A DNA stretch of 64,000 nt, from assembly GCF_019443105.1 (NCBI RefSeq), contig NZ_JAHZIJ010000001.1, positions 1 through 64,000 of the forward strand, given 5' to 3'. Below the pieces are notes generated by a model, which was given only the letters and a program-made list of their open reading frames with translations, had not been told where the DNA came from and searched no databases. Shown here piece after piece: positions 9,125 to 17,704 of the stretch. The position numbers were made by a program, and so were the translations under genes. Source of the DNA: Paenibacillus oenotherae. GTDB lineage: Bacteria; Bacillota; Bacilli; Paenibacillales; Paenibacillaceae. The number at the start of each line of letters is the position of its first letter. Within the stretch, counting starts at the first letter, position 1.

Positions 9125-9769
9125 ATGAAAGGAACTACACATCTCGCCATTGGCGCCGCTATCGGGCTTGCCGCAGCCGCCTATTATCCCTTCACCTTGA
9201 AGCATGCTGCTCTATATGTTACGGTTGCAGGCTTCTCCGCCCTTAGCGCAGATCTCGACGGTACAAGCATGTTAAGCAGCAAGCTTGGCAAGCTGTCCAA
9301 GCTAATCAGGGAGCTGCTTCTGTGGGGAGGCGCGCTCTTATTAGCCGGTGTCGCTTATATTTATTACCTGGAGGCGCAGTTCTACAAGGAATATACGATT
9401 ATCTCCGTTATTGTGTTTCTACTTGGTATGGTAACAAAGCAAGGGATGATTCGCAATGCGCTTGTAAGTGCAATCGGCTGTATTCTGCTGTATGTCGGCC
9501 TGACATACGCCATGAACTGGCTCATGGGCCTCGGACTGTTCATTGCTTGGGTCCCATGGCTGAACCATCGAGGAATGACGCATACGGTGTGGGCCGTACT
9601 GATCTGGGGAGCGATCGGCTGGGGGCTGGAGCAGCAGCTTCAGTTGGAAGGCATCACCATTGTCTCGTTAGCCGGCTATGTATCCCATCTGGTTGCAGAT
9701 ACTTTAACGCCTAGCGGGGTCAAGTGGCTGTATCCTCTCTATAAGAAAAGCATCAAGCTGCCGCTGTGA
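9125..9769 (+). CDS. YdjM/YfhP-family membrane metal-dependent hydrolase
   Basis: A 214-residue integral membrane protein. The start at 9125 follows GGAGG by 4-5 nt and gives MKGTTHLAIGAAIG, the usual family N-terminus. Conserved polar residues suit a metal site: His6, the ALSADLDG Asp pair, NHRGMTHT and YVSHLVADTLTPSG. About five to six hydrophobic segments follow. Family members (YdjM, YbcI, YfhP) are annotated as membrane-bound metal-dependent hydrolases, and some are SOS-regulated; no LexA box is visible here. Confidence 0.88.
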   Translation: MKGTTHLAIGAAIGLAAAAYYPFTLKHAALYVTVAGFSALSADLDGTSMLSSKLGKLSKLIRELLLWGGALLLAGVAYIYYLEAQFYKEYTIISVIVFLLGMVTKQGMIRNALVSAIGCILLYVGLTYAMNWLMGLGLFIAWVPWLNHRGMTHTVWAVLIWGAIGWGLEQQLQLEGITIVSLAGYVSHLVADTLTPSGVKWLYPLYKKSIKLPL

Positions 9770-9802
9770 CCCAACGAATGCTTATTTAGAATTGCACAAA
9801 TA

Positions 9803-9846
9803 AATCCACCTGACAGACAGCATGGCGCTGTATTGTCAGGTGGATT
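9803..9846. terminator. bidirectional terminator
   Basis: Perfect AATCCACCTGACA/TGTCAGGTGGATT arms around an 18-nt loop, between two convergent genes. Confidence 0.8.
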
Positions 9847-9865
9847 CCAATTTGATGGATGAGCT

Positions 9866-11050
9866 TTACGCCTTGGACGCATCCAGCTTCGTAATCTTAC
9901 CAGGCAGCTCGTTGCTCATGAAATTTTCAAAGCGTGCTTGAGCAATTTCTGATCGCAGCTGCGCAATATCTTGTTCGGTCAGATTCTCATAGCTCTTCGT
10001 TTCCCTCTTCTCAACCTGAATGACATGATAGCCGTAATCCGTCTTCACAGGGTCACCGATCTCACCGATCGGCTGGGTGTTCGCAGCATCCTTGAACTCC
10101 GTAACCCATCCAAGCGATTGTTGATTCTCGTACAAACCGCCGTTGTCGCTGGAGCCCGGATCTTCGGAGTACTCCTTGGCAAGCGCAGTCCAATTGCCGC
10201 CATCTACCAGCAGCTTTTTAACTTCCTTCGCCCGTGCCAGCGCTTCAGCATCTGTACGTTCAACACCGCCCGTGCTCAAAGCCTCTGTACCGATGAGAAT
10301 ATGGCGAACGGTAACAATGTTATAGTCAGCTTGCTTGGCCATAAACTCAGCTTTGATCGCATCCGCTGTCACATTATTCTCCATCTCTTTAGGAACCAGC
10401 GTCAGCATCTTGTAGTAGACCCTCATATCGTTCTCTGTCACGCCGGATTTTTCCAGCTTTGTCTTCAGATCGGGGTTTTGGCCGAGATAAGTTTTCAATT
10501 GTGCCAGGAACTCATTGAAATCTGCGGCAAAAGCAGTCTTGTCCTCCGCGCTCATTTCTTTGGAACCATAGGTGGCATACAATATTTTGTAGCCGACATA
10601 TTCACGCAAGAACTGCTCCTTATACGTTGCATCCTCCAGCATTTGCGATGTGCTTGAGTTTACAACCGTCATGAAGGTTTTGTATTTAGCATATTCCGTA
10701 TCCATTACTGTCGCCTCTTTGGCATTGACCTTATAGGTGGCAATGACTTGGGGCTTCGATGGCAGCACAGATGGATCTACCTTCAGCTCAATTGTCTTGG
10801 TCTTCGTGTTCCAATTGACTTGAGCGCCTAGCAGCTTGCTGACATCCTTGAGATAGACATATGTTTTCCCATCGTAGGTAATAGCAGGATTGTCCAGCTT
10901 CGCCGCACTCCCGTTGACAGTAACCTTGACACTTCTGTCGAGCAGCGCTTTGATTGCTTGTATGCCATTATCGGCGAAGGCAACCGAAGACACGGTTAAC
11001 AGTGATCCTACTACTGTACCAATAATGAATGGTTTGATTGATTTTTTCAT
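9866..11050 (-). CDS. PrsA-like secreted parvulin with CuAO-N domain
   Basis: An exported peptidyl-prolyl cis-trans isomerase of about 394 residues. Residues 1-27 are a signal peptide (ends VAFADNG, without a lipobox Cys). Residues 40-90 match the copper-amine-oxidase N-terminal domain common in Paenibacillus surface proteins (ITYDGKTYVYLKDVSKLLGA, then VNWNTKTKTIELK). After a helical SurA-like segment, the parvulin domain begins at VRHILIGT and includes DPGSSDNGG and YGYHVIQVEKRE. The ATG at 11050 has AAAGGGG upstream. It probably folds secreted proteins at the wall-membrane interface. Confidence 0.9.
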   Translation of the reverse strand: MKKSIKPFIIGTVVGSLLTVSSVAFADNGIQAIKALLDRSVKVTVNGSAAKLDNPAITYDGKTYVYLKDVSKLLGAQVNWNTKTKTIELKVDPSVLPSKPQVIATYKVNAKEATVMDTEYAKYKTFMTVVNSSTSQMLEDATYKEQFLREYVGYKILYATYGSKEMSAEDKTAFAADFNEFLAQLKTYLGQNPDLKTKLEKSGVTENDMRVYYKMLTLVPKEMENNVTADAIKAEFMAKQADYNIVTVRHILIGTEALSTGGVERTDAEALARAKEVKKLLVDGGNWTALAKEYSEDPGSSDNGGLYENQQSLGWVTEFKDAANTQPIGEIGDPVKTDYGYHVIQVEKRETKSYENLTEQDIAQLRSEIAQARFENFMSNELPGKITKLDASKA

Positions 11051-11132
11051 TATGTAACCCCTTTCATATAACAAATCTCATTCAGTATATCATATCTTGC
11101 ACGAGTTGCTAGGCAGAATTATCGCGAAAAAA

Positions 11133-11166
11133 CCCTCATTATCGCCAATAATAGCGAAAATGAGGG
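11133..11166 (-). terminator. terminator of the 11192-12082 gene
   Basis: CCCTCATT.TCGC / GCGA.AATGAGGG hairpin followed by GTTTTTTCG on the minus strand. It separates this gene from the prsA-like gene. Confidence 0.85.
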
Positions 11167-11191
11167 AATGTTAATCTAAATATGGCCAATA

Positions 11192-12082
11192 TCAACGCAG
11201 CCGCTGCTCAAGAATGGCTGTCAGCTCCTCGGTACCGCCCCATATGATGGGATTTATTTCTTTGGAATGAAGAGGCAGCTGCTCCGCATCGCTCTTGTTG
11301 ACCGTGCATAGAAGCGGAATTTGCAGCCCTAGCGCATAGCCAGCTGCAAAATAAATCTCCTGATCCTGGCCAGTCAAATCCGCAATGATCAGCTTGCTCT
11401 CGGCAATAAGCTGCATAATCCCATCACCCTCTGCATCATTTTGCGGATTATCCGCCATTCGTACCGTATAGCCGCATTGCTCGATCATCGGCACCACCTT
11501 CTCCGACCACTCCTGACGCCACTGCTCATCGTCAGCCACAATAACGACACAGGGCTGCAGCCGTTTGCCGCCGGCAATCATGGAAGCCTCCTTCCAGCCT
11601 GACTCGGTCAGCTTGAAGGTTGCTCCTACTCTTTCGACATATTCCTCTTCCCTCAGCTTCTCTATAATGTAGATAAGCTCCTGCAGGTTCGGCGAATAAG
11701 TGAGATTATAGCTTTGGGACAGCTGATGAATGACAACCGGCTCAAGCGGCCCGCGTGAGCGCTTAAATAGATATTGCAGCAATCGCTGAGACTTCTCTTC
11801 GATTGTCGTCGGTATGGCAGGACTATTCAGGATGCCCTCCAAATCCTCGAACGTGATCATGACTCTCTCATCAAGATCTGTCAGCTCCCGGATATAGGCC
11901 GATAGAATCGGGAACATCTGGCGTTTATTCTGGTAGGACAACGAATTATAGTGGATATAGCTGTCATTTCTCAGGTTATAGGAGCTTCCCGGCGCACAGT
12001 AGCAGCCCTCATAACGATCATAATCTCCGATACTATTGACCGGTACGATTTGATCGCAGAACAGACATCGTTTCGTAATCAT
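11192..12082 (-). CDS. zinc-ribbon protein with deoxyribosyltransferase-like C-terminus
   Basis: A 296-residue protein with three visible parts. Residues 3-30 form a cysteine knuckle (CLFCDQIVP, then GCYCAPG). The middle, residues 85-165, is helical and resembles a winged-helix domain (LQELIYIIEKLREEEYVERV, then FKLTESGW). Residues 180-296 form a Rossmann-like domain with ESKLIIADLTGQDQEIYFAA and GYALGLQIPLL. That pattern is typical of nucleoside 2-deoxyribosyltransferase-like and TIR-like nucleotide-processing folds. The ATG at 12082 follows AAGGGGTGA at a suitable distance; TTG at 12091 abuts it. The gene stands alone. The function is unknown. Confidence 0.8.
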   Translation of the reverse strand: MITKRCLFCDQIVPVNSIGDYDRYEGCYCAPGSSYNLRNDSYIHYNSLSYQNKRQMFPILSAYIRELTDLDERVMITFEDLEGILNSPAIPTTIEEKSQRLLQYLFKRSRGPLEPVVIHQLSQSYNLTYSPNLQELIYIIEKLREEEYVERVGATFKLTESGWKEASMIAGGKRLQPCVVIVADDEQWRQEWSEKVVPMIEQCGYTVRMADNPQNDAEGDGIMQLIAESKLIIADLTGQDQEIYFAAGYALGLQIPLLCTVNKSDAEQLPLHSKEINPIIWGGTEELTAILEQRLR

Positions 12083-12365
12083 TATCGTCAATCACCCCTT
12101 CTCAATAGCTTTCGCATATCGTACAGGAATAAGGGGTGTCACAGTTATTAAATGTCTCTCATGAAATATTCATTATTCTCACATAATCGTACAGCAGCGC
12201 TTCAGAACGCCCTGGCCTCTAAGGGTTCAGAGCATTATAGCTGTTAGTTAGCTTGCTGGGCGAAACATTCTTCCACGCTTGTATAATTAACCCATGCAAT
12301 TCCACTAAACCAGCCCGATCCATTCGAACGAGAGAAAATGCTCTCTTACCCTTTATGGTACATTA

Positions 12366-13106
12366 TTATTGGCTGTTCTGGTCGGCGTAGGCGCCCATTG
12401 CATCACGCATGAAAACCGCCAATCCTTCGCCAAATTGATCAATATTCCGGGTGAAGCGTACATCATCCACATACATTTGCCCGAGGCCTTTGAATGCCTC
12501 CAGTGAATAACTGCCCATTCGATTCAGCATATCGTACCACTTGCCAATCGCGGCCTGCGCTTCCTGGGATTGCGGCGGCGTATGGCGAAGGGAAGCGAGC
12601 AACGTATAGATTGCCGTCATTTCCTCCGACATCGCCTGCTGCTGGTCTTTGGACATGCCCGCTACTTTCGCGTTTGCACGATCGACCGCTTCGTCTCCCC
12701 ATCGTTCACGAGCTTCCTGCTCATAAGGGTTGCGGCTGAAGTCAAAGCCTTCGAATTTCTCTTTATTCGTCATTGTAATTTCTCCTTTCGTATACTGCAG
12801 AGTCTTATCAAGGGTTGCAATCATCTTGTCGAGCCGGCTCCGTTTCTCCAGCAGCAGCTTTCGATGCATGACAAGCGCTTCCTGACGGTTGAATGATTCG
12901 TCATTGATGATTGCTTTGATTTGCTTTAAAGGAAGGTCAAGTTCTCTGAAAAATAAAATTTGCTGCAGCAGCTCAAGATTATTGTCAGAGTACAGCCGGT
13001 ATCCGGATTCCGTTGTCTCCTCTGGCGTCAATAATCCAATTTCATCATAGTGGTGTAGTGTGCGCACACTAATACCGACCAAATCCGCAACCTCTTTTAC
13101 TTTCAT
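12366..13106 (-). CDS. MerR-family regulator with TipAS domain
   Basis: A 246-residue transcription factor. Residues 1-70 are the MerR winged helix (KVKEVADLVGISVRTLHHYD, then IGLLTPEETTESGYRLYSD), followed by the dimerising coiled coil. Residues 115-245 are a TipAS-type all-helical ligand pocket, which in TipA and Mta-type proteins binds antibiotics or peptides. The start at 13106 was chosen for its MerR-typical N-terminus; AAGGAGG lies 13 nt upstream. The promoter directly upstream has a 19-bp spacer filled by a palindrome, so autoregulation is expected. No obvious target drug-resistance gene adjoins it. Confidence 0.9.
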   Translation of the reverse strand: MKVKEVADLVGISVRTLHHYDEIGLLTPEETTESGYRLYSDNNLELLQQILFFRELDLPLKQIKAIINDESFNRQEALVMHRKLLLEKRSRLDKMIATLDKTLQYTKGEITMTNKEKFEGFDFSRNPYEQEARERWGDEAVDRANAKVAGMSKDQQQAMSEEMTAIYTLLASLRHTPPQSQEAQAAIGKWYDMLNRMGSYSLEAFKGLGQMYVDDVRFTRNIDQFGEGLAVFMRDAMGAYADQNSQ

Positions 13107-13135
13107 GCAATCTTCATTGCCTCCTTTCAATGCTA

Positions 13136-13166
13136 ACTATAAAATATCACGTAACGTGAGAGTCAA
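13136..13166 (-). promoter_or_regulatory. MerR-type promoter with palindromic operator
   Basis: On the minus strand TTGACT (13161-13166) and TATAGT (13136-13141) are separated by 19 bp, the overlong spacer that MerR activators untwist. The spacer contains the perfect dyad TCACGTTACGTGA (13147-13159). It lies 30 nt upstream of the merR-type start. Confidence 0.85.
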
Positions 13167-13203
13167 TCATAAAATTAAATTGCAAAAATCGACAAAATTC
13201 TTC

Positions 13204-13232
13204 TTGACGCGAATATTGATACCGTGTTATCT
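13204..13232 (+). promoter_or_regulatory. promoter of the GH13 gene
   Basis: TTGACG (13204-13209), 17-bp spacer, TTATCT (13227-13232). Transcription would start near 13239, giving a 100-nt leader that holds the hairpin at 13267-13303. Confidence 0.5.
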
Positions 13233-13266
13233 TGGCATTATTAATTAAAGGGCAATGCAACCTTCG

Positions 13267-13303
13267 GGTTCAACCTCACAAACGGGTGGGGTTGAACCTT
13301 TTT
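13267..13303 (+). terminator. leader terminator / possible attenuator
   Basis: GGTTCAACC (13267-13275) and GGTTGAACC (13290-13298) followed by TTTTT form an intrinsic terminator. It sits between the predicted promoter and the GH13 start codon, where no upstream plus-strand gene exists. An outer AATGCA/TGCATT pair (about 13254-13308) extends the dyad. Confidence 0.7.
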
Positions 13304-13337
13304 GCATTATCCGTAAAAAGGGGAGAATGATGCTAAT

Positions 13338-15098
13338 ATGAATTTAGAAGCTGTCTATCACCGTGCAAAATCCAGCTGGTCCTATGCTTATGACGATCGA
13401 ACCCTGCATATCCGCATTCGTACGAAGAAAAACGACATCACTGCGATTGATCTTCACTCCGGCGACAAGTATGGCGGAGAAGATACAAACGCTGTCGCTG
13501 CTATGGTTCGTTTTGCCTCCGATGCCTTGTTCGACTACTGGGAAGCAGCCGTGCGACCGAAATATCGCAGAACGGTCTATTATTTTGCCCTGCATGACGG
13601 AGAGACATCGGCGTATGTGCTGGAGAAAGGCATTTTTGATGAGCCACCGCCATACATCTATGAAGGTTGTTTTGACTTTCCTTTCATTAATGCAGTCGAT
13701 GTGCTGAAGCCGCCAGCCTGGGTTAAGGATGCCGTGTTCTACCAAATCTTCCCTGAGCGCTTCGCGAATGGCGATCCCAGCCTCAATCCGGAAGGAACAG
13801 AGCCATGGGGCGGAACGCCAACTCCCACAAACTACTTCGGCGGAGACTTGAAGGGCGTTATGGATCATCTTGACCATCTGACTTCGCTTGGCGTCAATGC
13901 GATCTATTTCAATCCCGTTTTTGAGGCAACTAAGAACCACAAATACGATACTAGTGATTATTTGAAGGTTGATCCGCAATTCGGTACGAATGAAACATTG
14001 AAGGAGCTCGTACAGGCTTGTCACGAAAAGGGCATCCGCGTGCTGCTTGATGCAGTGTTCAACCATAGCGGCCATGCGTTTCCGCCATTCGTTGATGTAC
14101 TTGAGAATGGTCCTGACTCACAGTATGCGGATTGGTTCCACGTACGGGAATGGCCGCTTACAGTAAAGGATGGTGTGGCTACCTATGACACGTTCGGCTA
14201 TGAGCCGATCATGCCAAAGTTGAATACAGAAAATCCGGAAGTCATTGCATATCTGCTTAAAGTGGCAAAATATTGGATCGAGGAAGTTGGAATCGATGGA
14301 TGGAGACTGGATGTCGCGAACGAGGTCGACCATGCCTTCTGGCGAGAGTTCCGCAAGACGGTGAAAGCGGTAAATCCGGAAGCCTATCTGCTTGGTGAAG
14401 TTATGCATGACTCGCTCCCTTGGCTGCTTGGCGACCAATTCGATGCCGTCATGAATTATCCTTTCACGAATGCGTGTATCGACTTCTTCGCCCGCAGCGC
14501 CATTAGTGCAGGACAATTCACCAGCCGGCTCAGTGCACAGCTTGTCAGCTATCCTAAGCAAGCCAATGAAGTAGCCTTTAATTTGCTTGGAAGCCATGAT
14601 ACATTCAGACTGCTCACACAATGCAACGGCAACAAGGAGCGCTTCAAGCTGACATCGCTATTCCAGCTCACCTTCTCGGGTGTTCCCTGCATTTATTATG
14701 GAGATGAAATCGGTATCGACGGCGGATATGATCCTGGCAACCGCAAATGTATGGAGTGGGATCCGAAGAAACAGGATCGTGAATTGCTCGCATTTTTCCA
14801 GCGGCTCATCGCACTGCGTCACAAGTATGCGGCACTGAGAACTGGATCGGTTACTTTCCTTCAGGATCAAGAAAGTGACACCAGCTTGATCTACGAACGC
14901 CGTGATGAACAGGATCACTTCATTATTCTTATCAATAATTCTGATACTGCTGCGACCCTTCGAACGACTGTTTCGAGAGATTCATGGACAGGTGTATTGT
15001 CAGAAGCGCCTGTGGTGACACCGCAAGGGCAGTTGAAGCTGCAGCTTCCGCCATTCGGCTATGCTATACTCCATGCGCAAGTAAACGGAGACAACTAG
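13338..15098 (+). CDS. GH13 cyclomaltodextrinase/neopullulanase
   Basis: A 586-residue intracellular alpha-glucan hydrolase of the GH13_20 type. An N-terminal beta-sandwich (residues 1-125) precedes the (beta/alpha)8 barrel. The catalytic triad is legible: nucleophile Asp325 in GWRLDVANE, acid/base Glu354 in LLGEVMHD, and Asp421 in [18 protein letters not shown] is conserved region I. There is no signal peptide, so it would process imported maltodextrins or cyclodextrins. AAGGGGAGAA precedes the ATG. No sugar transporter adjoins it, which is unusual for this family. Confidence 0.94.
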   Translation: MNLEAVYHRAKSSWSYAYDDRTLHIRIRTKKNDITAIDLHSGDKYGGEDTNAVAAMVRFASDALFDYWEAAVRPKYRRTVYYFALHDGETSAYVLEKGIFDEPPPYIYEGCFDFPFINAVDVLKPPAWVKDAVFYQIFPERFANGDPSLNPEGTEPWGGTPTPTNYFGGDLKGVMDHLDHLTSLGVNAIYFNPVFEATKNHKYDTSDYLKVDPQFGTNETLKELVQACHEKGIRVLLDAVFNHSGHAFPPFVDVLENGPDSQYADWFHVREWPLTVKDGVATYDTFGYEPIMPKLNTENPEVIAYLLKVAKYWIEEVGIDGWRLDVANEVDHAFWREFRKTVKAVNPEAYLLGEVMHDSLPWLLGDQFDAVMNYPFTNACIDFFARSAISAGQFTSRLSAQLVSYPKQANEVAFNLLGSHDTFRLLTQCNGNKERFKLTSLFQLTFSGVPCIYYGDEIGIDGGYDPGNRKCMEWDPKKQDRELLAFFQRLIALRHKYAALRTGSVTFLQDQESDTSLIYERRDEQDHFIILINNSDTAATLRTTVSRDSWTGVLSEAPVVTPQGQLKLQLPPFGYAILHAQVNGDN

Positions 15099-15147
15099 TA
15101 ACAGCAACCGTTCCTTCATGATTGCTGTATTCACGAGGAGACTCTAT

Positions 15148-15924
15148 ATGCTAAAAACAGAACTGCTGCTTCAAAGACTTAATGCAATCGGGGATGTTCT
15201 TGAACAGAAAGGCGATGCTCTCATGCTACTGGGGCTCGGCTCCGTAGGAATTGAACTCGGGCGCCTGGATGAGTATTCCGATCTTGATTTCTTCGTGATC
15301 GTGAAGCCCGGCGCCAAGAATCGATTTATTGATCAATTGGACTGGCTGGAGGACACCTATCCGCTCGCATATGCTTTCAAAAACTCTGATGTCGGGTGCA
15401 AAATCTTGTTCGAAGATGGCATCTATGGCGAGTATGCCATCTTTGATGAAGCCGATATGGATGCAGCGGGCTACTCAGAGGGAAGAATTGTATGGAAGGC
15501 TCCCGGTTATAATAATGACAGCATCGCAAAACCGAAAATCGGCTATCCCAAGCTAAAGGGAGCATCTCTGGCCTTCCCCCTCAACGAAGCGTTGACTAAT
15601 TTATATGTCGGGTTAGGAAGATACGCCAGAGGCGAGAAGCTGACCGCAACCAAATTTGTTCAAGGCTACGCAGTAGACAGTATCATCTCGGTTGTTCATT
15701 TATTGGAACCGGAAGTGGACTATTATCCCGATCCTTTCGGCAATGACAGAAGGGTCGAGAAAAGATTTCCCCGACTGGCGGAGCGGCTCGGTCAAATGGT
15801 CCAAGGTTACGACAAAGTACCCCAATCTGCCATTTATATATTGGATTACTTGGAGGAGATTTTCCCGGTCAATGAGAGAATGAGCGCTGAAATTCGCAAG
15901 CTTGCCAACTCATTGATAAAGTAA
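15148..15924 (+). CDS. nucleotidyltransferase-fold protein
   Basis: A 258-residue protein with the nucleotidyltransferase signature GLGSVGIELGRLDEYSDLDF near residues 28-47 (GS...DxD). That motif is shared with lincosamide and aminoglycoside nucleotidyltransferases. The C-terminal two thirds are helical, with LNEALTNLYVGLGRYARGEK resembling the helical domain of such enzymes. Start at 15148 follows GAGGAG by 8 nt; a frame from 15118 has no ribosome binding site. It may inactivate an antibiotic by nucleotidylation, but the substrate cannot be read from sequence. Confidence 0.78.
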   Translation: MLKTELLLQRLNAIGDVLEQKGDALMLLGLGSVGIELGRLDEYSDLDFFVIVKPGAKNRFIDQLDWLEDTYPLAYAFKNSDVGCKILFEDGIYGEYAIFDEADMDAAGYSEGRIVWKAPGYNNDSIAKPKIGYPKLKGASLAFPLNEALTNLYVGLGRYARGEKLTATKFVQGYAVDSIISVVHLLEPEVDYYPDPFGNDRRVEKRFPRLAERLGQMVQGYDKVPQSAIYILDYLEEIFPVNERMSAEIRKLANSLIK

Positions 15925-15931
15925 CAAAAAA

Positions 15932-15955
15932 GGGACGCCCTCGTTACGGCGCCCC
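15932..15955 (-). terminator. minus-strand terminator
   Basis: GGGGCGCC and GGCGTCCC arms followed by TTTTTTG on the minus strand, ending 7 nt from the stop codon of the plus-strand nucleotidyltransferase gene. No present-day minus-strand gene lies close upstream, as the ATPase gene ends at 16464. Confidence 0.6.
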
Positions 15956-16005
15956 GGACTGTTGGGGGCCCCCTGCCGAGGGGGGGTGACTCCATAAACG
16001 GCGAG

Positions 16006-16200
16006 AAAGCCTGCGATAGAGCAGGCTTTTTTGCCGTTCCGACTTACTGAAGGTTTGATGCCTGCCAAAGAGCAGGCTTTTCGCCGCATTTTGTCCCTAT
16101 CGCCGAATCTGCCTCATAATTCCTGCACAATCGCATCTATTCTACCGATAAAGTGTATTCTAACTGAAAATCCTGCGCTTACGCAGGAGTTCTTCATTAC
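16006..16200. repeat. dispersed CCTGC/GCAGG repeat, copy C
   Basis: This holds most of the 540-base gap between 15925 and 16463. It contains a string of short hairpins, CCTGC-N-GCAGG, at 16010-16026, 16062-16078, about 16123 and 16172-16187. The first is followed by TTTTTT and the second by TTTTC, so they can also terminate transcription. The order and spacing match copy D at 42731-42922. Confidence 0.8.
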
Positions 16201-16463
16201 CTGACCTGCCAGGATGAAGTCTCCGACCTCAACAGCACTATCATCTGCATCAGAAAGGTTGACATTGACATCATGGAATCTGCACAACGTATGACCAGCA
16301 AACAAGCTGACAAAGCACCTTTTCCCGTCTCCTTGCTCTCTCTTACCTTTGGCGCTTTTGCAATTTGGCGGATGGGTCATTCATACGGCGGCATGAGCCT
16401 GTGCCTGCTGTAACAAATGCGAGTTCGGGACCGGCAATACTGGCATTACAAGTCCCGATCTTG

Positions 16464-17174
16464 CTATTCATCCTCAAACAAATGCTTCAGCATGCGGCTC
16501 GGGTTCTCCAGGAATCTTCGGGTGATCTGATAATGATCAGTATCCTCGTACGCAATTTCTACAATCGGGCTGCTGTCGAAATTAATAATTTGAGCATCCG
16601 GATAACCCATCAGAATCGGCGAATGAGTGGCAATGATGAACTGAGCATGCGCGGAAAGATCCTTGATAATCCTGAGCAGGGACAGCTGCCTTGATGGCGA
16701 CAATGCTGCTTCCGGCTCATCCAGCAAGTAGATCCCTTTGCTTTTAAACCTGTGCTGAAACAGGCGTAGAAAGGATTCGCCATGGGACTGGCTATGCAGC
16801 GAACGGCCTCCATATGAATCAGTCCCCTCAATTTGATCAATGTGGGTTGCAAACGCATAGAACGATTCCGCCCTCAAAAAAAATCCTGCCGTTACTTTCG
16901 GCATCCAGGATAATCGCACATAATCGCCCAACGAGGCCTCGGAGGATTCGACGTAATGAGCATTATTCCTGCCTCCACCTGCTGTATTGAAGCCGCACTG
17001 ATAAGCTATCGCTTCCAGCAACGTAGATTTCCCGGAACCATTCTCACCAACGAAAAATGTGACATTGCCCGTGAAATGGACGGTACTCATATTTTGTAGA
17101 AGCGGCAAAGAAAACGGATATTGCTCAGCATTGCCCAGCTTCTCCTTCAGAACAGTTAACGATTGCAGGTACAT
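16464..17174 (-). CDS. AAA/ABC-type ATPase (COG3910-like)
   Basis: A 236-residue stand-alone ATPase. It has Walker A GENGSGKST near residue 43, a signature-like SHGESFLRLF near 130, Walker B IYLLDEPEAALSP near 148 and a switch His in ATHSPIL. These proteins belong to the SMC/RecF/OLD-like ATPase group (predicted ATPase YhfS/COG3910) and have no membrane partner. It is followed after 18 nt by the yjdM gene on the same strand in the reverse order of transcription, so yjdM lies downstream of no terminator. The role is unknown. Confidence 0.85.
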   Translation of the reverse strand: MYLQSLTVLKEKLGNAEQYPFSLPLLQNMSTVHFTGNVTFFVGENGSGKSTLLEAIAYQCGFNTAGGGRNNAHYVESSEASLGDYVRLSWMPKVTAGFFLRAESFYAFATHIDQIEGTDSYGGRSLHSQSHGESFLRLFQHRFKSKGIYLLDEPEAALSPSRQLSLLRIIKDLSAHAQFIIATHSPILMGYPDAQIINFDSSPIVEIAYEDTDHYQITRRFLENPSRMLKHLFEDE

Positions 17175-17192
17175 CGATTTCTCCTTGAACCC

Positions 17193-17534
17193 TTATATTT
17201 TTTTCACAAATTCGGACTTGAGCTTCATCGCTCCAAAACCGTCAATTTTGCAATCAATATCATGATCTTCATCAATCAACCGTATATTTTTTACTTTTGT
17301 GCCTATTTTGATGACGGAGGAGCTGCCCTTTACCTTCAGATCCTTGATAACAGATACAGAATCACCGTCGTTCAAAATGTTTCCATTGGCATCCTTAACA
17401 ATCTTCTTATCGTCGCGATCCCCGGCATCTTCCCCTAAAGCCCATTCGTGAGCGCATTCCGGGCAAACGAATAGACTGCCGTCCTCGTATGTATATTCAG
17501 ACTTGCATTGTGGACAATTTGGCAAATTCGACAT
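17193..17534 (-). CDS. yjdM: PhnA/YjdM zinc-ribbon protein
   Basis: A 113-residue protein of the PhnA (YjdM) family. The N-terminal zinc ribbon is CPQC...CPEC (residues 6-29), followed by the conserved [20 protein letters not shown] and [16 protein letters not shown] segments. Despite the name it is not a phosphonate-degrading enzyme; its role in the cell is unclear. The ATG at 17534 has GGAGG 10 nt upstream. The ATPase gene at 16464-17174 begins 18 nt after its stop codon and is probably co-transcribed with it. Confidence 0.92.
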   Translation of the reverse strand: MSNLPNCPQCKSEYTYEDGSLFVCPECAHEWALGEDAGDRDDKKIVKDANGNILNDGDSVSVIKDLKVKGSSSVIKIGTKVKNIRLIDEDHDIDCKIDGFGAMKLKSEFVKKI

Positions 17535-17704
17535 GATCTCATGTCCTCCATTCATTGGATTTATGTTCTATTGTAACATGCCTTCCCTTGCATTTAACCA
17601 AGCAATGCCTCCATTGTTACGCCGATCCCCTGCCAATCAGCTTACTAAATTTGAGAAACCATAAAAAAATGAGTAAACTATACGTATGAAGGGGGAGAAT
17701 CAAA

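Noticed and set aside
16114-16380. Minus-strand frame of 88 codons
   Set aside because: Its C-terminal third is made of repeat copy C; no ribosome binding site. The middle (VNLSDADDSAVEVGDFILAG) looks faintly protein-like, so a decayed gene cannot be excluded.
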